From NCBI RefSeq assembly GCF_014534685.1, contig NZ_JACVVX010000008.1, forward strand, positions 62,001 through 126,000: a stretch of DNA of 64,000 nucleotides, in the 5' to 3' direction. The notes below the pieces were generated by a model. The model had not been told where the DNA came from. It worked only from the letters and a program-made list of their open reading frames with translations, and ran no database searches. Below are positions 42,842 through 51,529 of this stretch, in pieces; the stretch's first letter is position 1, and the number at the start of each line of letters is the position of its first letter. The position numbers and the translations under genes are program-made. The stretch is from Oryzicola mucosus (GTDB lineage Bacteria > Pseudomonadota > Alphaproteobacteria > Rhizobiales > Rhizobiaceae).

Positions 42842-44548
42842 ATGTACTCATTACGTATGGGGGTAACAGTGCTGGAGCAGACCGGAGGCGAACCATTGTC
42901 AACGGCGCCCTATATGCGTGGGTTTATGCTACGGGCTCCGAGAATGGCGCTGGCGGCTGTTGTTCTCGGCATGGCTGTTGTTGTTGGATATGTTCTGGGA
43001 TGGGAGCGCTTGTGGCGCCCTTTTCCGGGTGGCCCGGCAACGCACCCTTTAACCGCGGTGTGCTTCATTTTGTTGGGGCTTTCCGCGCTTTTGACCCGTC
43101 CCACTCAGGCAAGTAATCCAAGCGCGGCATTGGCGTTTCTGGCAGGGACTCTCGCCGCGGTCCGGATGTTGACGATGGCGACCGGGCAAGACGACGCCTT
43201 CCAAGCCTGGTCGCCGTTTGGCGATACCTTGGCAATGGGAGCCGCCGCTGGTCAACCCATATCGATGGGGTTGGGGGCATCGATTATGATCGTTTTGCTC
43301 GCTGTTGGCCTCTGTCTTGTGCGCTGTCGGCTTCCGGTTCTATCTCAGGTCATGGCGGTGGCCGCCGCCTATCCGCCGTTGTTCGCTATAGTCGGATATG
43401 TATATGGAGTGGATGATTTCCGTGGCCTTTTTTCGGGGATGACGCTCGGCATGGGTACGCTCTGTGTCGGTGCGGTCCTCGGCCGCACTGCGCACCGAGG
43501 CCCCCTTCGCAGTCTGCTTGCGGCAGGATCGGGAGGTCGAGAAGCTCGTCGCCAGGTTTTGCTTTTGGTGGGGGTGTGCTTCGCCTTGGGATTTATTGCT
43601 ACGAGATCGGGTTTCGACCAGGAGGCGAGGATACTGGCTGTAGAGACCAGCGTCGCCGTGCTCGCGATCGTTTTGGTGTTGCTGAATGCCACTCACCGAC
43701 TGGACAGAGCGGTACTTCGCCGTAAGGATGACGCATTCGTAAAGCCCCCCCTAGTCGCCGATCTCAAAAAAGCTAGGAGCCGGGGCGAGATTTTTCTCGT
43801 CTATCAGCCGCAAGTCAATCTCGCGGACGAAGAGGTTGTTGGTGTGGAAGCCCTCGTACGGTGGTCGCATCCAATTCGTGGGCTGGTATCTCCGAACGAG
43901 TTTATTCCGCTCGCCGAAGCGCATGGCTTGATCAACTCCCTTGGGTCCTGGGTGCTCGAAGAAGCCTGCAGGCAGGCGGCGAGTTGGGATGAGGACGTGC
44001 TGAAAGGAGTGGCGATCTCCGTAAATGTCTCCCCGTTGCAATTGGCGGCCCCTGGATTCGCGGACATGGTGCAGCAGATCGAACATAAGACGGGCCTTGC
44101 AACGGAACGGCTGATCCTTGAAATTACCGAAAGCTCGATGGTGCGGGATAACGAGCGCGGATTTCGGCTTCTGGATGAGTTACGCAGGCGCGGCGTACAC
44201 ATTGCGATCGATGATTTTGGGACTGGCTATTCCAGTCTTTCCTATCTCAGAGATCTTCCCAGCGACTATCTCAAAATCGATCGATCCTTCGTGCGGGACG
44301 TTCCGGGCAAACCGGAAGCCGAGGCGATCGCGCGTGCTGTTGTTGCCGTCGGGAAAAGTCTTGGCTATCAGATCGTTGCCGAGGGGATCGAAACAAGGCA
44401 GCAGGCGGATTTTCTACAGAGTATTTGGTGCGACAAGGGCCAAGGCTATCTTTATGCTCACCCGATGCGAGCCGGGGAACTTGCCGATTGGGCGCGAAAG
44501 CGAACACGACGTGTGGCCGAGACGTCGCCGCAGCACATGGAGGTGTAA
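42842..44548 (+). CDS. Membrane-anchored EAL-domain c-di-GMP phosphodiesterase
   Basis: A 568-residue protein with about eight transmembrane helices (residues 35-290) and a cytoplasmic EAL domain (about 305-550). Catalytic and metal residues look complete: E336 of EAL, N395, E427, D457-D458 (DDFGTGYSSL), K478, E514 and Q534. It should hydrolyse cyclic di-GMP to pGpG. No GGDEF domain is present. The membrane part is a sensor of a type I cannot name. The start is uncertain (TTG 42821, ATG 42842, ATG 42857 or GTG 42869). Its stop overlaps the KaiC start (TAATG), tying c-di-GMP breakdown to a Kai module. Confidence 0.9.
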   Translation: MYSLRMGVTVLEQTGGEPLSTAPYMRGFMLRAPRMALAAVVLGMAVVVGYVLGWERLWRPFPGGPATHPLTAVCFILLGLSALLTRPTQASNPSAALAFLAGTLAAVRMLTMATGQDDAFQAWSPFGDTLAMGAAAGQPISMGLGASIMIVLLAVGLCLVRCRLPVLSQVMAVAAAYPPLFAIVGYVYGVDDFRGLFSGMTLGMGTLCVGAVLGRTAHRGPLRSLLAAGSGGREARRQVLLLVGVCFALGFIATRSGFDQEARILAVETSVAVLAIVLVLLNATHRLDRAVLRRKDDAFVKPPLVADLKKARSRGEIFLVYQPQVNLADEEVVGVEALVRWSHPIRGLVSPNEFIPLAEAHGLINSLGSWVLEEACRQAASWDEDVLKGVAISVNVSPLQLAAPGFADMVQQIEHKTGLATERLILEITESSMVRDNERGFRLLDELRRRGVHIAIDDFGTGYSSLSYLRDLPSDYLKIDRSFVRDVPGKPEAEAIARAVVAVGKSLGYQIVAEGIETRQQADFLQSIWCDKGQGYLYAHPMRAGELADWARKRTRRVAETSPQHMEV

Positions 44549-46266
44549 TGGTCGAGCCTGTTGGTACTGGAACTTACGACAGAAAGCTTAGGACGGGCAT
44601 AGATGGCTTCGACTGCATGTCGGAAGGAGGCCTGCCGGTTGGAAAAGTCTCAGCGGTGGTAGGAACCGCTGGCGCCGGCAAGACGGTGTTTGCCATGCAG
44701 AGCATGATCCATTGTCTCCGCTCCAATCCCGGCGTAGGCGTTGTGGTGTCATTCGAGCAGTCGACCGCGAGCCTGACGGCAGACCTCGCTTCCTTCGACT
44801 GGAACGCGGCAGAACTTATCGAGCAGGGTCGTTTGATCGTGATCGACGGGCGACCGCGAGCGGATGTCCTGTTCAGCGGCGCCTTCGACATCTCCGGATT
44901 GCTTGCAATGGTCGAGGGCGCAGCGGCGCCTGATCGCCCGGCTTGCGTGGTCTTCGACGGGATCGACACACTCATGACTCTGTTGAGTTCATCTTCATCC
45001 CAACGCTTGGAGTTGTTGCGCCTTCAAAACCATATTCAGTGCCTTGGCACCACGGCGATTCTAACTCTCAAGGCCAACCCCGCTACAAGCGGTGGGTTTG
45101 AAGAGATTGCGCTGTATATGGCCGATTGCGTGGTGGAGATGAGACGTGAAGGACAGGATAGCGTTTCCCGACGCAGCATATGGATTCAGAAATACCGTGG
45201 TTCAGGACATTCTTTGGCGCGAGTGCCGTTTATTGTAACATTCAAGGGGGTGGAGGTCGAAGGCGTCGACTCCAGGCCGAATACTGCGCAGGTCTCGAAC
45301 GATCGCCTGTCCATGGGCGTTACGCAGTTGGACGAAATGCTCGGCGGTGGACTTTTCCGCGGCACGAGCACGCTGATATCGGGCGCACCAGGTACAGCGA
45401 AAACGACACTAGGCTTGGCTTTTTTAAACGCTATGTGCCAGCGTGGGGAGCGTGCACTTGGCATTTGTTTCGACGAGCGGCCTAACGAGATCGTCCGAAA
45501 CGTCTCCTCTGTCGGGATTGACCTCACGCCGCACATTGCATCAGGATTGCTCCATCTGCACGGCATCGCCAACCAAACAGCAGGCCCGGATGAGTTTGCT
45601 TATGAGATAGCGACAGCGATCCGGCAGCACCGTGCTCGCCATCTCCTCATCGATCCGATATCCGTTTTCACCCAGGAAGCTCCCGCACAGAATGCCGTAC
45701 GCCGCATTATTCAGCTGTGCAAGCGCGAAGGTATTACGGTCATCCTGACCAGTCTTCTGGATCGCAACGCGCTCGAGGCGGAAGCCTCGCGTTCCTACGT
45801 CTCAACGATTTGCGACACCTGGGTTCACTTGACTTATGTGATCCACGGTGGGGAGCGGAATCGTGCCTTGACCATTATCAAGTCCCGCGGAACTGCCCAT
45901 TCAAATCAGGTTGGAGAGCTTTTGCTCGACGATAACGGTCTTACGATAGCGCGTACCTATACGGAGGAAGGCGAAGTTCTCATGGGTTCGCTGAGATGGC
46001 AGAAGGAAAGAGCCAACGAGCAGGCCATCCGCGATGCGGAAGAGGAGGCGGCCCGCCATTACAGGGAGGCTGAACAATCTGTCGAGGAACTTTCAGGACG
46101 TGTCACATCCCTTAGCAACGAGTTGGAGGCAAAGCGCGAAGAGTTGAAGCGACTGTCCCAAAAAGCGGCCATGATCACCCAACTGGAACGTGAAAGACGG
46201 TCTCAACTGTCGCGCCTGCGGAGTGCTGGCGAACCAATCCAGCAGGCCGTGCAGGAGGTGCCATAA
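44548..46266 (+). CDS. kaiC: KaiC-like double-domain RecA ATPase/kinase
   Basis: A 572-residue KaiC homologue with CI (about 10-240) and CII (about 250-480) domains. Walker A motifs are GTAGAGKT (39-46) and GAPGTAKT (279-286); Walker B regions are CVVFDGID and LLIDPIS. The CII segment SYVSTICDT aligns with the cyanobacterial phospho-site loop, keeping the Ser-Thr pair (S419-T420). The catalytic carboxylate pair is E70-Q71 in CI and D309-E310 in CII. Instead of a short A-loop tail it ends in an 85-residue charged coiled coil (485-560). GGAGGT precedes the ATG. It overlaps the EAL gene before it and the KaiB gene after it. Confidence 0.9.
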   Translation: MVEPVGTGTYDRKLRTGIDGFDCMSEGGLPVGKVSAVVGTAGAGKTVFAMQSMIHCLRSNPGVGVVVSFEQSTASLTADLASFDWNAAELIEQGRLIVIDGRPRADVLFSGAFDISGLLAMVEGAAAPDRPACVVFDGIDTLMTLLSSSSSQRLELLRLQNHIQCLGTTAILTLKANPATSGGFEEIALYMADCVVEMRREGQDSVSRRSIWIQKYRGSGHSLARVPFIVTFKGVEVEGVDSRPNTAQVSNDRLSMGVTQLDEMLGGGLFRGTSTLISGAPGTAKTTLGLAFLNAMCQRGERALGICFDERPNEIVRNVSSVGIDLTPHIASGLLHLHGIANQTAGPDEFAYEIATAIRQHRARHLLIDPISVFTQEAPAQNAVRRIIQLCKREGITVILTSLLDRNALEAEASRSYVSTICDTWVHLTYVIHGGERNRALTIIKSRGTAHSNQVGELLLDDNGLTIARTYTEEGEVLMGSLRWQKERANEQAIRDAEEEAARHYREAEQSVEELSGRVTSLSNELEAKREELKRLSQKAAMITQLERERRSQLSRLRSAGEPIQQAVQEVP

Positions 46267-46565
46267 TGGGGGAGGCCTGGAATGATCGGCAGGATACGTC
46301 CGACGACAAATCTACGCTGGAACTCTATGTCGCAGGTGATAATCTCAATTCGCGCCGCGCCGTCGCCAATCTTGATGAAGTAGTCAGGCGCCTCGACGTA
46401 AAAACAAAGGTGCTCATCGTCGACGTGTTGAAAGAGCCTAAAACCGCCTTCACCCGCCGTATATTCGTGACACCATCGTTGATTTACACTGTCGGGGGAC
46501 GTCAAAATCTTGTCGTTGGCGATCTTTCTGATGTCAATGGCGTGCTTGAAAAGCTGAGGACTTAA
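46266..46565 (+). CDS. kaiB: KaiB-like protein (thioredoxin-like fold)
   Basis: A 99-residue KaiB homologue. The family pattern is clear: LELYVAGDNLNSRRAVANL at the N-terminus, VLIVDVLKEPKTA in the middle, then FVTPSLI (the cis-Pro region) and VGDLSD. KaiB proteins bind the CI ring of KaiC and, in cyanobacteria, switch fold. Its ATG overlaps the KaiC stop (TAATG). There is no kaiA, which is normal outside cyanobacteria, and no histidine kinase next door, which is often found with alphaproteobacterial kaiBC. The 238 bp after it (46566-46803) show no gene. Confidence 0.9.
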   Translation: MGEAWNDRQDTSDDKSTLELYVAGDNLNSRRAVANLDEVVRRLDVKTKVLIVDVLKEPKTAFTRRIFVTPSLIYTVGGRQNLVVGDLSDVNGVLEKLRT

Positions 46566-46803
46566 TTCGGGTCCGCCGTGTCATTGTCCGGCTGCGGTCG
46601 TCATAGTAGCAGTGCCGGGGCCTTCGGGCGTGAGAAACAGTGATGCCTCGACCCGGTTTCTTCCATCGTGCTTTGCCTGGTTTGGTCGCTCGAAATGGCG
46701 GTGGAAGAGCGAAGATTGAAGCCGGCCTGTGGGTCGGGCGTTTCTCGGGGATCGAATTGCTGGCTACAGATTCCGAACACAGCATCGGCATCAGTTCGCA
46801 ATC

Positions 46804-47859
46804 TCAATGAAGGGCACGCTCCGTCGTCAACATGGCGTTCATGACCTCACGTAGACTGATGGTGCCTATGGGCATGTTTGCGTCATCGACTACAGTCAGC
46901 TTGTCGACATCGTTCTGCCTGAAGACATAAGCGGCTGCTTCCAGTGTCGCTTCCCCGGCAATGGAAACGGTCGAGCGGCTATCGCCGTCTCCAAGTGGCG
47001 CCATCGCCGATGCGACGCGAACGACACGGCCGCGGTTCACCTCCTTCACGAAGGAGGCGATGTAGTCATCTGCGGGTCTTAGGACGATATCCTGACTGTT
47101 TCCCTGCTGAACGATCTCGCCGTCCCTCAAGATAGCGATACCGTCCCCCAGTCGAAGGGCTTCATCCAGGTCATGCGTGATGAAAACGATAGTTTTGCGG
47201 ATTTCCTTCTGAAGGTCGAGCAATACGGATTGCATGTCGGCTCTGATCAACGGGTCGAGCGCGGAAAAGGCCTCGTCCATGAGCAGGATCGGGGCATCGT
47301 TGGCCAACGCTCGTGCCAACCCGACCCGTTGCTGCATGCCGCCCGACAACTGGTTCGGGTAGCGGTTCTCGAAACCTGTCAAGCCGACGCGGTCGAGCCA
47401 TGTCATGGCGGCTTCGACCTGTTTGCCACGGGGCAGGCCCTGTACTTCGAGGCCGTATACGGTGTTCTCCAGAACGGTTCGATGCGGCAGCAATCCAAAT
47501 TTCTGAAAAACCATCGCCGTCTTGTGACGCCGAAACTCACGCAGATCGAGTGGAGTAAATTTGACCACATCCGTCCCTTCCACCAGGACTTGACCGGCCG
47601 TGGGATCGATAAGGCGATTTATATGCCGGATCAAAGTCGACTTGCCCGAGCCCGACAATCCCATGATCACCTGAATCGAGCCGGCCGGCATGTCGATGTT
47701 GATGTCCTTCAGGCCCAGCACATGTCCGTGCTTTTCGAGCAACTCGGTCTTGGACATCCCGCGTTGAACCTTGTCGACATATTCAAGTCCCGACCGACCG
47801 AAGATTTTGAAAAGGTTGCGTATTTGAATGCCGGTGCTGTTTCCGCCGGTGTTAACCAT
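46804..47859 (-). CDS. Glycine-betaine-type ABC transporter ATP-binding protein (ProV-like)
   Basis: A 351-residue ATPase. It shows MGLSGSGKST (Walker A), MVFQKFGLLPHRTV (Q-loop), LSGGMQQR (signature), LLMDEAFSALDPLIR (the DEA form of Walker B usual in ProV/OpuA) and FITHDLDEA. A C-terminal region (about 280-345) contains a CBS-like unit, which in OpuA senses ionic strength. It overlaps the permease gene by 8 bp. With the ProW- and ProX-like genes it imports a quaternary amine or related onium compound. Confidence 0.92.
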   Translation of the reverse strand: MVNTGGNSTGIQIRNLFKIFGRSGLEYVDKVQRGMSKTELLEKHGHVLGLKDINIDMPAGSIQVIMGLSGSGKSTLIRHINRLIDPTAGQVLVEGTDVVKFTPLDLREFRRHKTAMVFQKFGLLPHRTVLENTVYGLEVQGLPRGKQVEAAMTWLDRVGLTGFENRYPNQLSGGMQQRVGLARALANDAPILLMDEAFSALDPLIRADMQSVLLDLQKEIRKTIVFITHDLDEALRLGDGIAILRDGEIVQQGNSQDIVLRPADDYIASFVKEVNRGRVVRVASAMAPLGDGDSRSTVSIAGEATLEAAAYVFRQNDVDKLTVVDDANMPIGTISLREVMNAMLTTERALH

Positions 47860-48739
47860 GAGCCACCTCCATGTGCCTCTGCAGCCGACGGCCGTAGGCC
47901 TGGCTGACCCGATCGAAGATGATGGCTATGCCGACAATCGCTAAGCCGTTGAACATGCCGAGCGTGAAGTACTGGTTCGAAATGGCTTTCAAAACCGGCT
48001 GTCCAAGTCCTTGCACCCCGATCATCGCAGCGATTACCACCATGGCCAGCGCCATCATGATGGTCTGGTTGATGCCTGCCATGATGGTTGGCAGTGCCAA
48101 AGGCAATTGGACCTTGAACAGCCGTTGCCACCCCGAGGAGCCATAGGCGTCGGCGGCTTCGAGCACATCCTTGTCGACAAGGCGGATACCCAGATTGGTC
48201 AACCTGATCATTGGCGGAACCGCGTAGATGACAACGGCGATAAGTCCGGGGACGCGACCGATGCCAAGCAGCATGACGACGGGGATCAGGTAGACGAAAC
48301 TTGGCATCGTCTGCATCACATCCAAAATTGGATTGACCGTGTTTTGCAGCCTGTCGGAGCGCGACATGGCGATCCCGAGAGGAAGGCCGACGGCAATGGC
48401 CAGCACCGTGCAGACGAAGATCATCGAAATGGTCTTCATGGTGTCGTCCCACATGTCGAAAAAGCCGATCAAGAGGAGCATCACCACACATCCAAGCGCC
48501 AGCTTTACACTGCGGCTGGCGAGCCATGCCAAGCCGGCGATGACGAGAATGACGATTGGCCAGGGAGTGCGCGTCATGATGCGTTCGCACTGGATGAGGA
48601 AGAACTGGAGCGGTTGAAAGAAGGTTTCTATCCCCCCGCCATAAGTGCGGGTGAACGTCCGAAAACCTTCGTCGATGGATTTCTTCAGCGCGGTCAGTGA
48701 CGCATCATCGAGATGCGGGAATGTGCTTAGCCATTCCAT
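47852..48739 (-). CDS. Glycine-betaine-type ABC transporter permease (ProW-like)
   Basis: A 295-residue permease with a long cytoplasmic or periplasmic N-terminal segment (EGFRTFTRTYGGGIETFFQPLQFFLI) typical of ProW, then helices and the coupling region VLEAADAYGSSGWQRLFKVQLPLALPTIMAGINQTIMMALAMVVIAAMIG, a family signature. It follows the ProX-like gene after a hairpin-bearing gap of about 100 bp and overlaps the ATPase gene. Confidence 0.92.
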   Translation of the reverse strand: MEWLSTFPHLDDASLTALKKSIDEGFRTFTRTYGGGIETFFQPLQFFLIQCERIMTRTPWPIVILVIAGLAWLASRSVKLALGCVVMLLLIGFFDMWDDTMKTISMIFVCTVLAIAVGLPLGIAMSRSDRLQNTVNPILDVMQTMPSFVYLIPVVMLLGIGRVPGLIAVVIYAVPPMIRLTNLGIRLVDKDVLEAADAYGSSGWQRLFKVQLPLALPTIMAGINQTIMMALAMVVIAAMIGVQGLGQPVLKAISNQYFTLGMFNGLAIVGIAIIFDRVSQAYGRRLQRHMEVAHG

Positions 48740-48801
48740 TGCTTACACCCCTCTTTTTTTATGATTTTGGTTTCGGACTTGATTGGCCCGTCACAGTATT
48801 G

Positions 48802-48830
48802 GGACGGGCGGCAGTGTCTGCCGCCCGTCC
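48802..48830 (-). terminator. Strong hairpin between binding-protein and permease genes
   Basis: A perfect 13-bp GC-rich stem (GGACGGGCGGCAG and its complement) with a 3-nt loop starts 7 bp after the minus-strand binding-protein stop. No T-tract follows, so it is better seen as an mRNA-stabilising or processing structure than a full terminator. It would raise the ratio of binding protein to permease. Confidence 0.6.
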
Positions 48831-48836
48831 AGCTTG

Positions 48837-49838
48837 TCAGAGGCTAGCCTTGATCTTTTCAGCGGCTTCGGGAGACACCCACTTGGTCCAAAGGTCCTGA
48901 TTCTCCTGCAGGAAATGCTTTGCGGCTGCTTCGCCCGTCGCCTGGTTGTCCGTCATCCACGCCATAAGCTTGTTGACCGTATCATTGCTCCATGAGCGCT
49001 TGTTCAGGTAATCCATGACTTCCGGGCCGGCGCGATCGGCGAATGATTTTGCGACCAGAGTGTAGACCGGATCCTTAGCCCACGCATTTTTCTTGGGATC
49101 GGGGCAGTCGGCCACCGTTATGCAGCGCTTCCATTCGGCGGCATCGACGGGAACGCCGGGGTCCAACTGCACCATTTCGTATTTTCCGAGCATAGCGGTC
49201 GGCGCCCAATAGTAGCCGAGCCAGCCCTGTTTGCGCTCGTAGGCCTTGGCCATCGAGCCGTCCAGACCTGCCGCGGAACCCGTATCCACAAGCGTGAAAT
49301 TCGCTTTCTCGGCGTCGAAGGCCTTGTAGAGTTGAGCGGTTACGACCGTTCCGCCCCATCCCTGCGGACCATTGTAGATAGCGCCTTTGCTGGGATCTTC
49401 CGGGTCAGGAAAGAGCTCGGGATGCTTCAACGCATCTTCGATGGTCTTGATGTCAGGGTTTGCGTCTGCGAGGTACTTGGGGATCCACCATCCCTGCACG
49501 CCTCCGTCCGGCAGCGCCTGCGCGGCCTTGACGATGGTGCCTTCCTTCAGACCGCGCTCGACGACCTCAGGCTGCAGGTCGATCCATGCTTCCGGTGCAA
49601 TGTCGGGCTGACCCTTTTCCGACATCGAGGTCAAGGTCGGTACCGTATCGCCGACCGTAATCTCGGCGCTGCAGCCATAACCTACATTGAGGATGTACTT
49701 GTCCAGGCTGGACAGCACTTCCGCGCTTTGCCAGTTCATGCTTGCAATGGACACTTCACCACAATCGGCCGCCGACGCGGCGGATGCGAGACCGAAGCTG
49801 GCGAAGGCCAGGCAGGTTGCGAGTAAGATTCGTTTCAT
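48837..49838 (-). CDS. Glycine-betaine-type substrate-binding protein (ProX/OpuAC-like)
   Basis: A secreted 333-residue binding protein with a Sec signal peptide (MKRILLATCLAFASFGLASAASA). The OpuAC domain begins GEVSIASMNWQSAEV and contains several Trp/Tyr residues (W in MNWQS, QGWWIP, GYYWAP) of the sort that form aromatic boxes around onium headgroups. Its lobe pattern is that of choline/glycine-betaine/proline-betaine binders. It is the first gene of the transporter operon and lies just downstream of a ProC homologue, in a region that also holds a betaine-demethylase-like enzyme and a DMSP-lyase-like cupin. Confidence 0.9.
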   Translation of the reverse strand: MKRILLATCLAFASFGLASAASAADCGEVSIASMNWQSAEVLSSLDKYILNVGYGCSAEITVGDTVPTLTSMSEKGQPDIAPEAWIDLQPEVVERGLKEGTIVKAAQALPDGGVQGWWIPKYLADANPDIKTIEDALKHPELFPDPEDPSKGAIYNGPQGWGGTVVTAQLYKAFDAEKANFTLVDTGSAAGLDGSMAKAYERKQGWLGYYWAPTAMLGKYEMVQLDPGVPVDAAEWKRCITVADCPDPKKNAWAKDPVYTLVAKSFADRAGPEVMDYLNKRSWSNDTVNKLMAWMTDNQATGEAAAKHFLQENQDLWTKWVSPEAAEKIKASL

Positions 49839-49915
49839 TCTCTATGTTCCCATTTTATTCGCGTCAGTCGTTTGAAGGCCGCGGCGACGCTTCCGCAGCT
49901 TCTGTTCCCTACCGA

Positions 49916-50737
49916 CTATCCCGCAGGCTTGTCGGCAGATGCTGTCATATCTGCGACGGATAATGCCGCAGCTCGCAATCCGGCGTGGACCGCATCTGAA
50001 AATCCGGCTCGGATCATTTCATGCAAAGCTGCTGCCGTAGTTCCTCGATAGTTCAGAAAACTCTCCACAGTGGAATTGGGCATGAACTCATCGCTGTCGA
50101 TCAATCTGCTTGCCCCGCAAACCACGCCACGAACCGCTTTTTCTGCAACATGCGACGGTATCCCGGCGGTCTCGGCGTGAGACAGCATAGAGCTTGCAAG
50201 CAAAGCTGGGAATGCCGGGCCGGATCCGCTGAGCCCGGTCAGATAGTCGAGGTGCGCTTCCATTCCCACTTCGTCTTCTTCGCCGCACGCGGCCATGAGC
50301 GAACTGACGAAGAGACGATCTGATGCGGTTACGTTGCCGGTTGCGACCCATGGGCTGTAAGAGCGGCCTATCTCGGCGGCGGCGTTCGGCATTGCACGGA
50401 CGATGCGATCAGCGTTCAGTCGCCGCTTGAGCGTCTCCAGGGAAATCCCGGCCATGACGGAGATGACCAAACGGCCTTCCAAGTTGAGGGAAATGTCTCG
50501 GAACTGGTGCGGTCTGACAGACAGAACGACTATGTCTGCGCGACGGGAAAGTTCTTCATTGTCCGCCGTCCACACGATTTCCGGCCAGTTTGCGAACCGG
50601 TTACCTCGTGGCGACCGAGAGGAGATGATGAGCAAGGACTTTGAACTAAGCACCCCCGCCGACAATCCCCGCGTCGCAATGGCGCTCCCCAGCCAACCGG
50701 CGCCGCCAACGATGCCCACAACGGCCGAACCGTCCAT
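49916..50737 (-). CDS. Pyrroline-5-carboxylate reductase family protein (ProC-like)
   Basis: A 273-residue ProC homologue. The N-terminal Rossmann motif is GIVGGAGWLGSAIA, the middle has VVLSVRPHQF and MPNAAAEIG, and the C-terminal dimerisation domain has LTGLSGSGPAF and YRGTTAAAL, all ProC signatures. ATG 50737 overlaps the TetR stop (TGATG). It normally reduces P5C to proline with NAD(P)H. As a second-locus copy beside betaine genes it may act on a methylated or cyclic imine analogue; this is inference. Confidence 0.87.
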   Translation of the reverse strand: MDGSAVVGIVGGAGWLGSAIATRGLSAGVLSSKSLLIISSRSPRGNRFANWPEIVWTADNEELSRRADIVVLSVRPHQFRDISLNLEGRLVISVMAGISLETLKRRLNADRIVRAMPNAAAEIGRSYSPWVATGNVTASDRLFVSSLMAACGEEDEVGMEAHLDYLTGLSGSGPAFPALLASSMLSHAETAGIPSHVAEKAVRGVVCGASRLIDSDEFMPNSTVESFLNYRGTTAAALHEMIRAGFSDAVHAGLRAAALSVADMTASADKPAG

Positions 50738-51381
50738 CAAACGAATTCCTCGGCACCTTGTTTAGCATTGAGCGTGAATTTGTGACGCGATGCAAATCTC
50801 TCCATTTCGCGGCGTTGCGGAGCCTGACCGGTATAGATTTCCACATAGGAGGGTATGCGCTTCATCCGCACTGCGAGGTCCTCCTTGGTGTTCATGGAAA
50901 TATAGCCGATCTGGACAAGATAGATCGTCCGCGCACGGACCTCGGCTGCCAGTTGCGGAAAGCCGAAACGCACGAACATTGCCGTCAGCGCGGAAATCCT
51001 TGCTTCGTCGGCTCCCTTTATTTCGGCGGCGACTGCAGGCGACTGGAGAGCCCAACTCCGCACTGCGAACTCGAACTGGGAGTCGAACAGGGATTGATCG
51101 AGCCAGCAGTCGAAAACGTTCAGCATGGCTTCGGCTATCGTTTCGGCGTAGGCGTCGCAGCGTTGCTGAATGCTCGCGGTATTCCGCGCCTTCCAACTCT
51201 GCAGAAGAGCGTCGAGAAGCGCTTCACGGTCGGCGAAAAACCAATAAAAGCTCGTTCTCGACAGATTAAGCTTCTTGGCGAGGGGAAGTATGCGTACGGC
51301 ATCGACCCCGGCATCGATGAAGGCGTCATAAGCGCTTTTCAGCCAGACGTCCTTTGAGCCGCGCCACACTGTCTCGTTCAA
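50737..51381 (-). CDS. TetR-family transcriptional regulator
   Basis: A regulator of 214 residues. The N-terminal helix-turn-helix includes AYDAFIDAGVDAVRILPLAKKLNLSRTSFYWFFADREALLDALL, the TetR pattern. I chose TTG 51381 because GGGAGG lies 5 bp upstream; a longer frame starts with another TTG at 51444 without such a site. It is divergent from the flavin demethylase gene and translationally coupled to the ProC-like gene, so it probably controls the onium-compound locus from the 51382-51529 region, which contains TTGACA at 51471. Confidence 0.9.
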   Translation of the reverse strand: MNETVWRGSKDVWLKSAYDAFIDAGVDAVRILPLAKKLNLSRTSFYWFFADREALLDALLQSWKARNTASIQQRCDAYAETIAEAMLNVFDCWLDQSLFDSQFEFAVRSWALQSPAVAAEIKGADEARISALTAMFVRFGFPQLAAEVRARTIYLVQIGYISMNTKEDLAVRMKRIPSYVEIYTGQAPQRREMERFASRHKFTLNAKQGAEEFV

Positions 51382-51529
51382 ATCTGCCTCCCGGCAATTC
51401 CACGTCGACCGGCTGAGGATGCATCGGCGGAACATCTGTGTCAACCGAATAGACGGCTGTATACGTTATCTTGACAGCACTGTACATTTTAGGATTTTAT
51501 CGCCTGCATCCGTTGTCAAGGCAGGTAAA

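Noticed and set aside
42842-46565. A true cyanobacterial-type circadian clock
   Set aside because: There is no kaiA or dedicated output kinase, the KaiC tail differs, and the catalytic pair in CI is altered; a timer or stress switch is as much as the sequence supports.
46534-46791. Minus-strand frames between kaiB and the ProV-like gene
   Set aside because: Two overlapping frames of similar length without ribosome-binding sites or motifs; the interval looks like untranslated spacer.
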